DNA of 64,000 bases, taken from the NCBI GenBank assembly GCA_025345505.1, contig JANVCC010000010.1, positions 45,085,738 through 45,149,737 on the forward strand, written 5' to 3'. A program made the position numbers and the translations under genes. The stretch is from Todiramphus chloris collaris (Eukaryota; Chordata; Aves; Coraciiformes; Alcedinidae). Position 1 is the first letter of the stretch. Each line of letters begins with the position of its first letter. Positions 45,761 through 57,880 of this stretch are shown one piece after another. A model generated the notes under the pieces. The model did not search any database. It was not told where the DNA came from and was given only the letters and a program-made list of their open reading frames with translations.

Positions 45761-47671
45761 CTTTTAGACAAAGAATGATCCATTTCTTATTGTGTTGTGG
45801 AAAGACAAAGATGGTCTGCCAAATCCAAATAGTGTTCTTGTGATAATTTTATAAAACATTTTTGATTTGATTGAATTATCTATGGAGGCTGGCATGGGAA
45901 TACATTTTGAAAGGGAATGCTAATATGCATGCAGATCAGTACTACGCTTGGGAAGGTTTTATGTTTCTCTCTTTGTTTAACCTTTAGAAGAAATGCACAC
46001 AAAAATTAGTTCTAATAACTCTTATTGGCATTAAAAAAATGCTTTTAAATATCCTCACATAAAAGTTAACATTTACTGAATCAGAAACCGTGATGGCTTT
46101 TTCTGTTAATTACAGAAGAAAAGCAGAAGACGGGTGAGGTTAGAAATTTTCTATTTTCTATTAGATAAAAAAGATTTTGTTTATTAACAATGCCAACATA
46201 ACTGTATAATTATGATATTGCAACTGCTGATAATTTGACTTAATTGAATTTAGCAATTTATATAACCTATAAGATCTATATACATAACTTTTTAACAAGC
46301 AGTAAATATGGAAATTATTCCAAGTGACTGAAAACTAGAGAGTACAAGGGTACAAAAGACAGGCACACAGGAGTGGTGCACATTAACAAATGCTTGAATT
46401 TTACTTGTCAGAAAACTGTGATATCTTGTAGTTATCTCTGGAGCTAAGTGAAACATAATTACCAGAACTAACAGATATTTGGTCCTATCTTATCTAAATC
46501 TTATCTGACTACTGACATTGGTTCCACAAAGTACCTCTTCACGTACTGTGGCTAGATCTTGAATCCTTTTGTCATGTTAGCAAATACAGTGGTGGCATTC
46601 TTAATGTTTGTTTATAAAACCTTTGACCAAAATGCAGAAGAAACACATGTAGACTAGATTTTCCTAACATTTAAAACACTGCTGGGAGGGGGAAGGAATT
46701 GCCATTTGCAACTATTCATTGTGACATTAATTGTCCTTCTATCCCTGTCTCACCACAGCCATGACAGACAACCATCAACCTTATCCTGCCAGTAGGAGAC
46801 AGTAGGCACACCTATCAATTGTAAGATAGTCCAGCTGATTGTTACTTTTAAGACAGTTTTCTGAGACATAACATTAATTTGATCAGGTGATCATGAATGT
46901 ACCTCGAAGCCTGAACTGTCTCTATTGTAAATGCAGTATTTCATACTTTTCAGTGTACTTTATGAGTAGTTATTATAATATTTTCTTTCTTCTGTATTCT
47001 TTGGTTTGAAAAATCTAAGAAAAAAAATAGAATGATCTGAAATGGAATTATTACACTAGTAAAATGAAAGACTGGTTTCATGAGATGCCACCCATGACAG
47101 TTTCTGTGGATCAAAGTATCAAGAGTTAATTTTTTTCTTCTGAAACTATATGAGATTTTTTTTTTCTAATGATATTAATTCTAATATGATCTAAAATACT
47201 TCTTGAAATAAGTTCTCATGAAAGGAATCTCTGTACAGAATCAGATAAGGTGACTAGAGATAAGGGATATTTTGGAAGTAAACAGAATATTCTTTTTCTA
47301 TGGCTTTTCTGTCATTTTAAATATTTTTCCAGTCCTCTAGAAATAGTGAATAGTTTCCAGAAAGGATAAGGGAAATGTAAAAATCTTTTGAGATGTGTCA
47401 GAGTCACTTATAGAAGCATCAAGGTGATGATTTTGATGAAGGTGACAACTGATTAGGAATTTTGATCACTGTTTAAAATAATCTGTTTCAGTGCTGTGAT
47501 TTTGTTATTTTTTATTAGCTGGATCTGAGCAAGTATAGCGTGGTGAAATGAAGAGTAATAAGTGGTATGTTCTTATGAGAATGTACTTTTTTATTTCTTA
47601 AAAACAAATAAAAAGATAGTTGGCTCATATTTCAGTAAGTATGAAAATAACAGTTTCATTTAGAAGAAAAA
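45761..47671. other. AT-rich unique DNA, nothing recognised
   Basis: About 1.9 kb with no gene, RNA or repeat family that I can recognise. Only T-tracts and ordinary AT-rich sequence are visible. Confidence 0.6.
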
Positions 47672-48814
47672 AATCATCTTATTTTGACTACCTGGACTTC
47701 ACTAAGGCCTTTGACACTGTTTCCCACAGTATTCTCTTGGAGAAACTGGTAGCTTATGTCATGGATAAGCAAATGTTTCACTGGAAAAATGGCTCGATTG
47801 CTAGGTTCACAGCATTGTGGTGAATTGAGTTAAATCCAGTTGGCATCCAGTTACAAGTGGTGTCCTCCAGGGCTCAGTAATGGGACCAGTACTGTAAAAT
47901 ATCTGTATCAATGGTCTAGATGGGGATCGAGTGCATCCTCAGTAAGTTTGTGGATGATATGAAGCTGGATGGGAGTGTAGATATGTTTGAGGGTAGGAAG
48001 GCTCTTCAGAGGGACCTGAACAGTCTGGATCAATGAACTGAGGCCAATGAATGAGGTTCAACACAGCTAAGTGCCGGCTCCTGCATTTGGGTCACAACCC
48101 CCTGCAATGCAACAGCCTTGCAGATGAGTGATGGGAAAGCTGCCCAGCAGAAAAAGACCTGTGAGTGTTGATCAACAGGCACCTGAACATGAGCCAGCAG
48201 TGTGCTCAGGTGGTCAAGAAGGCCAACAGCAGCCAGGCTTGTGTCAGAAACAGCATGGCCAGCAGGACTAGGGAAGTGATTATGCCCCTGTACTCGGCAC
48301 TGGTGAGGCCACACCTCAAATATCTTGTTCAGTTTTGGGCCTCTCACTAGAAGAATGACATTATGATGCTGGAGCTGGTCCAAAGAATGTCAGAGAAGCT
48401 GGTGAAGGGTCTGGAGAAAAAGTCTTATGAGGAGTGGCTGAGGGAACTGTGGTTGTTTAGTCTGAAGAAAAGGAGGCTCAGGGGACACTGCATCACTCTG
48501 TACAACTACCTGAAAGGAGGTTGCAGCAAGCTGGGTGTCAGTCTCTTCTCCGAAGTAACAAATGACAACACGAGGAAATGGCCTCAGTTTGTGCCAGGAG
48601 AAGTTTAGTTTGGACATTAGGAAAAACTTCTTCACTGAAAGGGTTGTTAAGTAGTGGAACAGGCTTCCCAGGGAAGTGGTGGAGTCAAGATCCCTATAGG
48701 TTTTTAAAGGACATGTAGATGAGGTGCTTAGGGACATGGTTTAGTGGCAGTGTTAGGTTAACAGTTGCATTCAATCTTGAACTTCTTTTTCAACTGAAAC
48801 ACTTCTATGATTTT
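47672..48814 (+). mobile_element. CR1 LINE 3' fragment, RT onward
   Basis: The fragment starts at RT motif A (FDYLDFTKAFDTVSHSILLEK, open at 47620-47823). It passes a degraded motif B/C region (about 47880-47965, where the FADD counterpart is altered), [17 protein letters not shown] (48165-48350), and [20 protein letters not shown] followed by LYNYLKGGC (48363-48608). The 3' UTR ends in ACTTCTATGATTTT. Several frameshifts and stops are present. Same LYNYLKG subfamily as the copies at 32.0 and 41.7 kb. Full 5' truncation lies at about 47672. Confidence 0.9.
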
Positions 48815-51800
48815 GAACCTTTTGACAGCCCAGAGTATTACAGACTGTTTCTTTATATTTTTGTTTGTTTTGTTCCAAAGAGCACACTGATTAGGGAGGA
48901 AAAACTATACAAATGAGTTGAACCTGAAACAGAATGGTTTTACTCTTTATAAATCTTTCCTCATTTGAGGAATTATTTAAATTTATGGTAGCTTTGTTTG
49001 TTTTCTCTGCCCATACAGATTACCATAATTTTATAAATTTAAAGGTAAGAAATGGGTAACAGGTATAGCTGGGATTTGTGAACCAAAAACCACAGAATTG
49101 CTGAGATTAAACAGTTTTTCCAAAGTCATATTCAGAAAATTTCAGTATGTCATAGTGATCAGCTTACACTTGCAGAATACAAGTTTTGTTGATCACTAGT
49201 ATATATGGTAATAGGATCATTACCAGAATGTTTAATAAAGTTTTTCTTTCCTGCAGCTGTTAATTGAAACAGTAAAAGTTTGAAAAGAATGTGCTTAAAT
49301 TGTTCACAATTTTTCATGGTGGAAGGTTTTCTGGGAAACTGGATTTCATCAACAGAAGTTACAAGGATAATTTCAGTGTTCCTGGTTGCATTTAGGAGTG
49401 CATTAAGTGTATAAAAATGATCACACTCATGAACAGACTACAAACACTCTCTAGGAGAACATTGGAATAATTAATGTAAATATTCTGCTGTTCTACTTAG
49501 TTTAATAGAACTATTACAAGGTTCTTATTAAGAGTTACTATTAAGCTCAGAATGCATGCTTATACTCATCATTAAACATATGGTACTCATCTTTAAAAGT
49601 GAAAAGAGCTTCAGCTGATGCAAATGGACATAGCTGCATTCACTTTCAGTCACTCTTGCCATTGTTACGTGAATTGTTTCCCTACATTTTGCACTGCACA
49701 CTTTCATCGATGGAATTTCAGAATCCAACAGTTTTTGCCAGAATCAGTTTCCATCTGTCTTACTTAAAATGTCAGATCCTAGACTGAGCTTCAATTTGAT
49801 TCAGCTCCTTGTAAAACAATATTCTAGCATATAACGCAAAATTCACTAAATCAATGCGAAGCCATTCAATTGAATGAAATCCTCCTTATACTTGATGACG
49901 TGCATTGAAATATATTGAGGTAAAACATACCACCTTTTAAGAGTTAATAAATGCTTTGCTTTTTCCTGGGGAGAATGTTCGTGATTAATTTGTCGTTATT
50001 ACACATATTTGGCTCAAGTGAACCATCCCAGATAAAGACAGTCACTACTTATGGAATTTTATGGTAAGAACAAAACTGAACATAATGTGCTCAAAGTCCA
50101 GTTTAATGCCCTAAAAAAGAAGATCATCTTTTATTACCAGGCACTGTCACTTTGAAGAAATCACCTTAAGGTCTTAATGAACTTAGATTTTGAATTAGGT
50201 TTGTCAAATAGCTTCTCATCATTCTAAATCTTTAAAGACTCAGGTTACATCATAGAGGAGGAAGGTGGGTGAGTTTTAGGGGTCTGCATTTCTTTTAATA
50301 TACTTAAACTCTTCATCTTTTCAAGTCATCCACAAAACATTAAACTAGTTTTATACCAGTATGCCTTCATTTAAGTTTAATGTAAAACTTATTTTCTGTT
50401 GATAATGCTGAGAAGTGGATCCAGATGTCTTATACTGTGATAACACAAGTCTTTGTTCAGAAAGTAAACATTGTGTATTAAGACTTCAACACATACTGGT
50501 GTCTTAAATCCATGGAACTACTCTTTATAGTATGTTCTTTTCCTGGGGAGAAATGAATGTAATACCAAATAACATCACCTACCTTTTTTTTAAAAAACCA
50601 TAGAGTGCATTACAGCATATTAGTGTCCTGTAATTCCTGTAGCCTAATCACATTGAATGCCTTCTCTCTAATACTGAGCTTATTTTTGCTTTTGACATCT
50701 TGTTTTTATTTCAACAGATTTCCTACAATAAATTGTGCAACACCTTCTGTCTTTATTTAATTCAGTCATAGATTAACATTAGCTTTCTTGGATGCTTACT
50801 TTAAGGTAATATAATATAATCCCTACTTGTCATGGATATAATTGCATTTTCAATAATTCTTAGCTTTTTATATTTTCGTTTTATGTGTTATGAAGAACAA
50901 TTCCAGTTGTGCAATAAAATTAAGAAAAATGATATGCAAACTAAAAGGAATCTTCTGAAGAGAAAGCTTAAAATGTTGTTTGGGGAAATTTACAAGCAAT
51001 TAATAATTGAAGATCAGTGTATGTCATAGTTCTAAATCAATATAATTAAGACCAATAGGTGTATTCTATATCATCTCTGCCATATCCTCTATTGTCATCT
51101 CTTAATTGTCCTAAAATTTCCAGATAACCTACTTGGAGATCTTTAAAACAAGCTAAGAATCTAGTGTTACAATATTGGTAACCTTTGGAACCTATATTAA
51201 AAGTGATAACAAAAAAAATATTTGCAGGAGTTAAGATAGATTCACCAGCTGATGAATCTCACAATGATATATAAAATATTAGTAACCAGTTATAATGTGT
51301 TTCTGAGAGAACCGAATGAAACGTATTGAAATACAACTGAATGGAGAAATCATGTTCATTTGAACCTAATTCAGGAGTAAGTAATAAATAAAAGAGAACA
51401 ATATGAAGACAGGGAGAGGAATAATTTGCAGAAGACTTTGTGAGATCTGTCATGTACAAACAAAAGTATTTTGTCTGCCTATAATTTAGGCAGAGGGGAA
51501 AAAAAGAGACAAAAATTATTAAGAGCTTGAATGTAAATCTACGTGGGGAAAAAAAAAGAAGCTCAAAGCAGGAAAACAATCACTAGTATCTCATTAATAG
51601 GATGACTGACTGATTTATCTCTGCATTTAATTATTTCCTAGTATTCTGTTCTTTAGAAAACCTCTCTATTCTTCCCTTAGTTTTCTGCATGCATTTAGAG
51701 GAAAAGTATTCACTTATCACTGGAAGAGATTATTTCCTTTTCCTAATATATATGCTGTATATTTAAATATAGATAAGCATTGGATATTAGTCAATCTACA

Positions 51801-54800
51801 AATTAATGTTGGTTTTCAAAATAAGTAGTTTCATGATTCTGTGTCCTGTGTACATATAAAGCATTGTTTTAGGTTTACACTTTCAGAGCTGCATTTATTT
51901 CCCTGGTGAAAATCACAGGAAAAACGCTTGGCCATCACTAAGCTTTGTTTCACATCTTGTCCTGTCTGGAAGACATCAATTACTTTCCAATTCTAAATTC
52001 TATGTTATTGTATCTGTGGTATCATTTAAAGTTGGCTATGTCTCAGAGAACTAAAAACATTGGAATAGTATATGAAACACATCATCAAAGATGTTCACTG
52101 ACTGTTGTTTTTTTAATGATCTAATGAGCATTCATATTTTGATGTTATGTTTCTCTTTGAAACTAGATTTCTGTGGTACTTGTACCTCTTGTAATCAAGT
52201 TTCTATATATTTTGCTTCCTGAAAATGTGAATTGTATTAAACAGAACTTCTCTTACGTATAAGTGGGATGAATTATATCATAGTTTTGTCAAAATTCATG
52301 TCTTTGATTAAGATAAATATTTCTTCTGTTCAGATGTCCACCTAATTTTTTCCATTGTTATTTCAGTAAATTCTCACTTCAAAAATTCTTGTAGAAAATT
52401 CTTCTTGTAGTTGAACCCATTTTTCTGCATTTTAATGCTGTGCCAAATGCTTGTTAGGTGTAGAATTTCTCTAGCTGGTGGAGAACTCTCCATCTTAGTT
52501 GATATAATTAACTTCAAAAAATATGTTTACTTATGATAGTAAATAATAGAAAAACTTTCTTAGTAGAAGGTATGAATGGAAACCCCAAGTTTAATACCTC
52601 TCTTCATAAGGCTTAAATTCCAGTGTTCAACCTCCAATTGTCCAAAATTACTATGATTCTTCTCAGTCACTTTTATTTTATCATACATTCTGTACTCTTA
52701 CTTCTTTCACAATTCACTGTTTTCTGACCTGTGAAAACAGTTTCTTAATTAAATCTATCCTGGTTTAGCATCAGAATTGGTGATAGGAAAGAGTTTAGCA
52801 GTGGCTTAGAGCACAATGTTTTCTGTTCCAGGTTTTGGGCTCTTCTTTCATATGTCATAATTCGATTTTTGAGAAAAGTCATGTAGTTTGTGTGACTAAT
52901 TTTTATTTACATCTTTTAAAGTCTGATAATTAATATAACAACACAAGCTAACCTTTGCCCACTAAAGGTCTTATCTGCATTTTACAAACCTAATCCTAGA
53001 TGTCAATGCATCATTAACCATTTCTTTTGCTGCTTCATGGTGCTGACTGTCTATCTTCCCCAAACAAATATAAAAGGTGTTTGACAGAGTTTGTATTTAT
53101 GATGACCATTTGATTGAAGCAGTAAAACAAATCAACCAAGTAACATTTTTTCAGTTATGTCAGAAGACCAAATATACAAACGAAAGACAGACAGTTCTTG
53201 GGGAACAACCTGCACTTGGTGAAGTAATTTTTTTTTTTTTTTTAACCTTTGACAAGTGAAATATTAATCTATCTACCTTAATGGGACTAATCATGCTATC
53301 ATACAGAAAAAAAATTAAGACTAGGAAAATTTAAGCATTAAATCATTTTAAAATAGTTTTGTTTGAAGCATTTGACTTTTTTTTCACCCTAATTGAGATG
53401 AATCATTTATCATCATTGATCGTATAAACAATGCTTTCAAAATGATGGAATACTAGGACTAGAACAGCTTGGGGAGCATGTATCATCATCTCACCATTTT
53501 GATTGAACATTAAAAAAGTGAATAAAAGTATAGCAGAAATTAAAGTTTAGATGCTCAAGATCTATACCTTTTATATAAGCAGAATTAAAATTTCTATTTT
53601 CTTCTACAAGGTCACAGAACTTTCTTACACACAGAAGGGGTGTTGTTGCAAAATATCTTTGTAACTTGCACCCTTTGGGGGATTAAAAATGAGATGAGAG
53701 CAAAGATAAATTGTTGACACATACATATTTTAAGTACTTAGGGAAGAGTGTTCAATGAGCATAGCAAAAAATACTGCATGGATTGTCTTACATGTATTGT
53801 ACTGCTTAGTTCATATCAAAACTGCCTATCTACAAGTACACTCTATCTACGCCATATCTATTAAAAAATGGGAGAATTATTTAAAAAAAAATGTTTCGCT
53901 GCTTGCATGCTTCTTGAACATCATGAAGTTTAATATTGTGGTTTTCCTTTTTGATGATATCATTAAGGTGAACACTGTGATTATGGTATCTATCTGTACT
54001 AACTGAATCATCTCCATTAAGACAGATGAGAAAACTGGTGAGTAATATTAGTAATAATACTAATATTAGAATAATATTAGTAATATTATCTCTCAACAAT
54101 CATATGCACACAGAAGTTTTAAAAGCCAAATACACATTTTCTTATACACTGTTTCACTCTGAAGTTGTAAAAAGCCAACACATTTTGGAAAGCAAATTTC
54201 ATATTAGTGAATATTATATAAATTGCATAAAACATGTAGTTTAGGTGATGCACAAAATTGAAACGCTTAATATTTTATTAGAAAAAGGTTGGGTTTTTTA
54301 AAAAGGTAAGATTTATTAACTTTTAAAGTAAGACTTGTCCAGAACACAAAACATGCCATAATGTAGACGAAGAAAATCTTCAATATTTTTTCTATTGCAT
54401 TTGCTCTGTTTGTCTCATCATAAACCACAATGCTTTATGCCTCTGCAGGAAGCATCATGTAGTGGTAGTGCTTGAATGGTTAATAGCATTTACTGCATTA
54501 TTAATCTATTCTTTAAACTGCTGATTAGCATTGAAATAGATTCCCAGCTCTTTGTGGCTGAAATGACATTAATCTAGTCTTTGCTATTAAAAATCTTACA
54601 CCTTTCTCATGTAACCAGGTGATAACACATCATTATTTTGATGGTTTCCAATGTCTGTCCTTAGTTGGAACAGTTACAAATGTGAACAGTAAGCAAAAAA
54701 TTAATGTGTTCATTCAGAAAGAAAAATTACAGTAGGTTATCATTAAGTGTATTTGAAATGTGAAGGACAACTATTTTTCTGTAACTGCCAGATGTCCAAA

Positions 54801-55062
54801 AGTATGAATACAGGCATTAAGTTGTGGTCAGACTGATACGATATTATTATACTGATAAAACTTGCAAATACAATCTACTGTGACAGCATTGAAAGGTGGG
54901 TAGACAGTATAAATTTTTACCTACTACTGACCTATCACCATATGGCATTCAAAATACAAACAAACTGATAATTTCATGCTTTTCCCATCAGATTAAATCC
55001 AGATACACAACTCCACAATGTGTAGTGCAAGAAAATATTGAACATCAAAGAACATACATTAC
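48815..55062. other. AT-rich unique DNA, no gene recognised; candidate conserved element at 54420-54600
   Basis: About 6.2 kb with no recognised genes or repeat families. It contains a T-tract at 53227-53243, a small AT palindrome cluster at 54043-54082 and, at 54420-54600, a stretch with several ATTA/TTAAT cores that could be a conserved noncoding element. Open frames are short and unassigned. Confidence 0.6.
54043..54082. repeat. Small AT-rich palindrome with a third repeat copy
   Basis: TAATATTAGTA (54043-54053) is followed after 4 bases by its exact reverse complement TACTAATATTA (54058-54068), and TAATATTAGTA occurs again at 54072-54082. The middle arm could pair with either flanking arm. 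Confidence 0.85.
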
Positions 55063-56003
55063 CAGTCTTGTTTAGCATCTTTGTCAGCGACATGGACAGT
55101 GGCATTGAGTGCACCCTCAGAAAGTTTGCTGGACACCAAGCTGTGTGGGGTGGCTGACACACTGGAGGGAAGGGAAGCCATCCAGAGGTACCTTGACAGG
55201 CTGGAGAGGTGGGCCCATGCCAACCTCATGAAATTCAACAAGGCCAAATGCAAGGTCCTCCATCTGGGTTGGAACAATCCCAAGCACCAATATAGGCTGG
55301 GCAGTGACTGGCTTGAGAGCAGCCCTGAAGAAAAGGACCTGGGAGTGCTGGTGGATGAGAAGCTCAACACGAGCCATCAGTGTGTTCTCGCAACCCAGAG
55401 GGCCAATTGTATCCTGGGCTGCATCAAGAGAAGCGTGGCCAGCAGGTTGAGGGAGGTGATTCTCCCCCTCTACTCCACTCTCATGAGGCCTCACCTGGAG
55501 TACTGCATCCAGTTCTGGAGTCCCTATTACAGGAGGACATGCTGGAGCGTGTCCAGAGAAGGGACACGAGGATGATCAGAGGGCTGGAGCACCTCTCCCA
55601 TGGGGACAAACTGAGAGAGTTGGGGTTGTTCAGTCTAGAAAAAAGGCATCTCCGGGGAGACCTTATTGTGGCCTTCCAGTATCTGAACGGGGGCCTACAA
55701 GAAAGCTGGGGAGGGACTTTTTAGGCTGTCGGGCAGTGATAGGACTAGAGGGAATGGATTAAAGTTATAGATAGGTCGATTCAGGTTGGACATGTGGAAG
55801 AATTTCTTCACCATGAGAGTGGTGAGACACTGGAACAGGTTGCCCAGAGAGGTGGTGGAAGCCCCATCTTTGGAAGTTTTTAAGACTAGGCTGGATGGGT
55901 CTCTGAGCAACCTGCTCTAGTGGGAGATGTCCCTGCCCAAGGCAGGGGGGTTGGAACTAGATGATCTTTAAGGTCCCTTCCAACCCTGACAATTCTATGA
56001 TTC
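55063..56003 (+). mobile_element. Young CR1 LINE 3' fragment, same subfamily as 23956-25299
   Basis: Starts abruptly within RT motif B (GTCTTGTTTAGCATCTTTGT) and runs to AACCCTGACAATTCTATGATTC. In a 400-base stretch compared by eye with 24340-24740 I counted about 16 differences, so roughly 95-96% identity. A two-base deletion in the FADD codons (near 55127-55133) and smaller changes near 55530 and 55690 break the frame. Open frames are 55081-55575 and 55380-55724. The C-terminal region, including [20 protein letters not shown], and the 3' UTR are well preserved. Confidence 0.93.
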
Positions 56004-57757
56004 AAAGTCACTTTCAGTTTCCAAACACCAAGACCAGCCTTACCATTACACTATTGGATTAGATACCCTAAGAGTGACCTCTCTTTTGCATATGTAAAAT
56101 CCTATGGCTCAGCTGCCTTGTCCAGAGTCCTACCTTCATTATAAAATTAAATGGATTGTAAAGTCAGAACCTATTTTAGCAGGATGGTTTGATCCCTTTA
56201 ATTGTGATAGACACCATTATGTAGTAATTTACACTTGAATATACAGCCTCATATTAAAATATGGAAAATATTTTAGAAAATAATCTGTCCTTGATGGAAA
56301 GATAGGACGTGATAAACAACACACTATGTCTTTAGAAATACTCATTACTAGTTTATTCATTTTCTGACATCGGATTATAATCAGAAATTATAATAGAATG
56401 AGGAAGAAATGAAATTTACACTGTCATGAAAAAAATTCTAGTCTGTTTTGTTGTTTGGTTTTTTATTCACTTTAGTGAGCCAGTTGAAAATAAAGGCTGA
56501 TGTTGTCAGTGATATGACTGAGAATACATTCCAAATCTTCATCCCTAACTCAAGTGCTTTTCTAAGACATATATGTGTTCTCCTTGGACATAAAATATTA
56601 CTAGAAAGGCAGGTTTTATAAACACTATGTTGTCTTATGACAGTATTTATGACACACTGAACATTAAAAGAAAAAGATATAACATGTTGAAATCTCAAAA
56701 AATGCAAAATTGTATATAAAAAGAATCATCTGTAAGATTCACCTGTATGTTATAAAACACAGAAGCGGTTGCATAAAGGAAAGTGAGCTTCAGGATCAAG
56801 AGACCTCTAAAAACCTCATAATAACTTCTTAAAAAGAAGAAAAAGATATCACAATTAAAAGTGCTGAAGTATTAAACTGCAAACTACTAATAGTTTATAA
56901 AATAGAGAGATTGAGGCAGGACTAAATAAAGTCTGTAATTTAAAATGTGGCATAACACAAATTTCATCAAAGGAGAAAGAAGAAAAAGGCTCTTACCAAC
57001 TACTGTCCTGGAAAGGTCCTTGTCTTCTAAAGAAAGGCATACAAATGTAATGCAACTGAATATTAAAAACCATAAACAAAAGAAGTAAGTATCAAGGTAG
57101 TTTCAGTTTTGAAGGATGAGGCAAAACTGCCCATGAGGGCATTAAGATTCTGGATCACTACAAACTGTGTGCAAATAAATTAAAAATCAAGGTGCATTCC
57201 ATAAAAATAAAAATTTTCACAAATTATGATAAAAATACATATGCACAGGGTGAAGTATATTGAAACTGGTTGAGACACAATCAGTGAAATGTGAATCTGA
57301 ATGTGTAAATATCAGCACTATCTTTTTTATAGACTAAAATTTTTCCCCTTTAAATATTGTAAATGAAGGAGTATGGGAGAAAAGTGCCAAATTACGTCTG
57401 TGAAAACCTAACTATTTCTATCATTAAAGGTTAAAAATAATGAAAAATGAAACAACGTAGAGAAGCAGTCTATGTATAACATTGTAATTTTGTGCTGAAT
57501 GGTGGGGGAGGAATATAAAGGTGCTGAATTTTTTGTAAAATAATTGCTAATATTGAAAATCATCCCAGTAAAGGATGCAGAATTAGTCATACAGGGCTAG
57601 ATTACCAGTCTGTCTAAACCAGTTATTGGTCTCCATCAAGAGTCTGTGCCAGCTGTATTAGGACAACATGTGAAAAATATTCTAGAAGGTCTCTTGGAAG
57701 GTCACTAATTCATTGGAAGGTTGCTAATATTTAAAACTACCAGAAATGATAACTGAC
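56004..57757. other. AT-rich unique DNA, nothing recognised
   Basis: No gene, RNA or repeat family recognised between two CR1 copies of the same subfamily. Confidence 0.6.
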
Positions 57758-57880
57758 CGGGCTGGATGAGGCTCTGAGCAACCTGGTCTAGTGGAATGTA
57801 TCCCTCCCCCTGGCATGGGGGATGGAAGTAGATCATCTTTAATATCCCTTCCAACTGAAGCCATTCTATGATTCCATAAT
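57758..57880 (+). mobile_element. CR1 LINE 3' stub of the young subfamily
   Basis: The last 120 bases of a CR1: GGCTGGATGAGGCTCTGAGC, AACCTGGTCTAGTGG, ATCATCTTTAATATCCCTTCC, then CATTCTATGATTCC. It matches the 3' UTR of the copies at 25.2 and 55.9 kb, including the AACCTGCTCTAG stop-codon region, with clear extra divergence. Confidence 0.88.
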
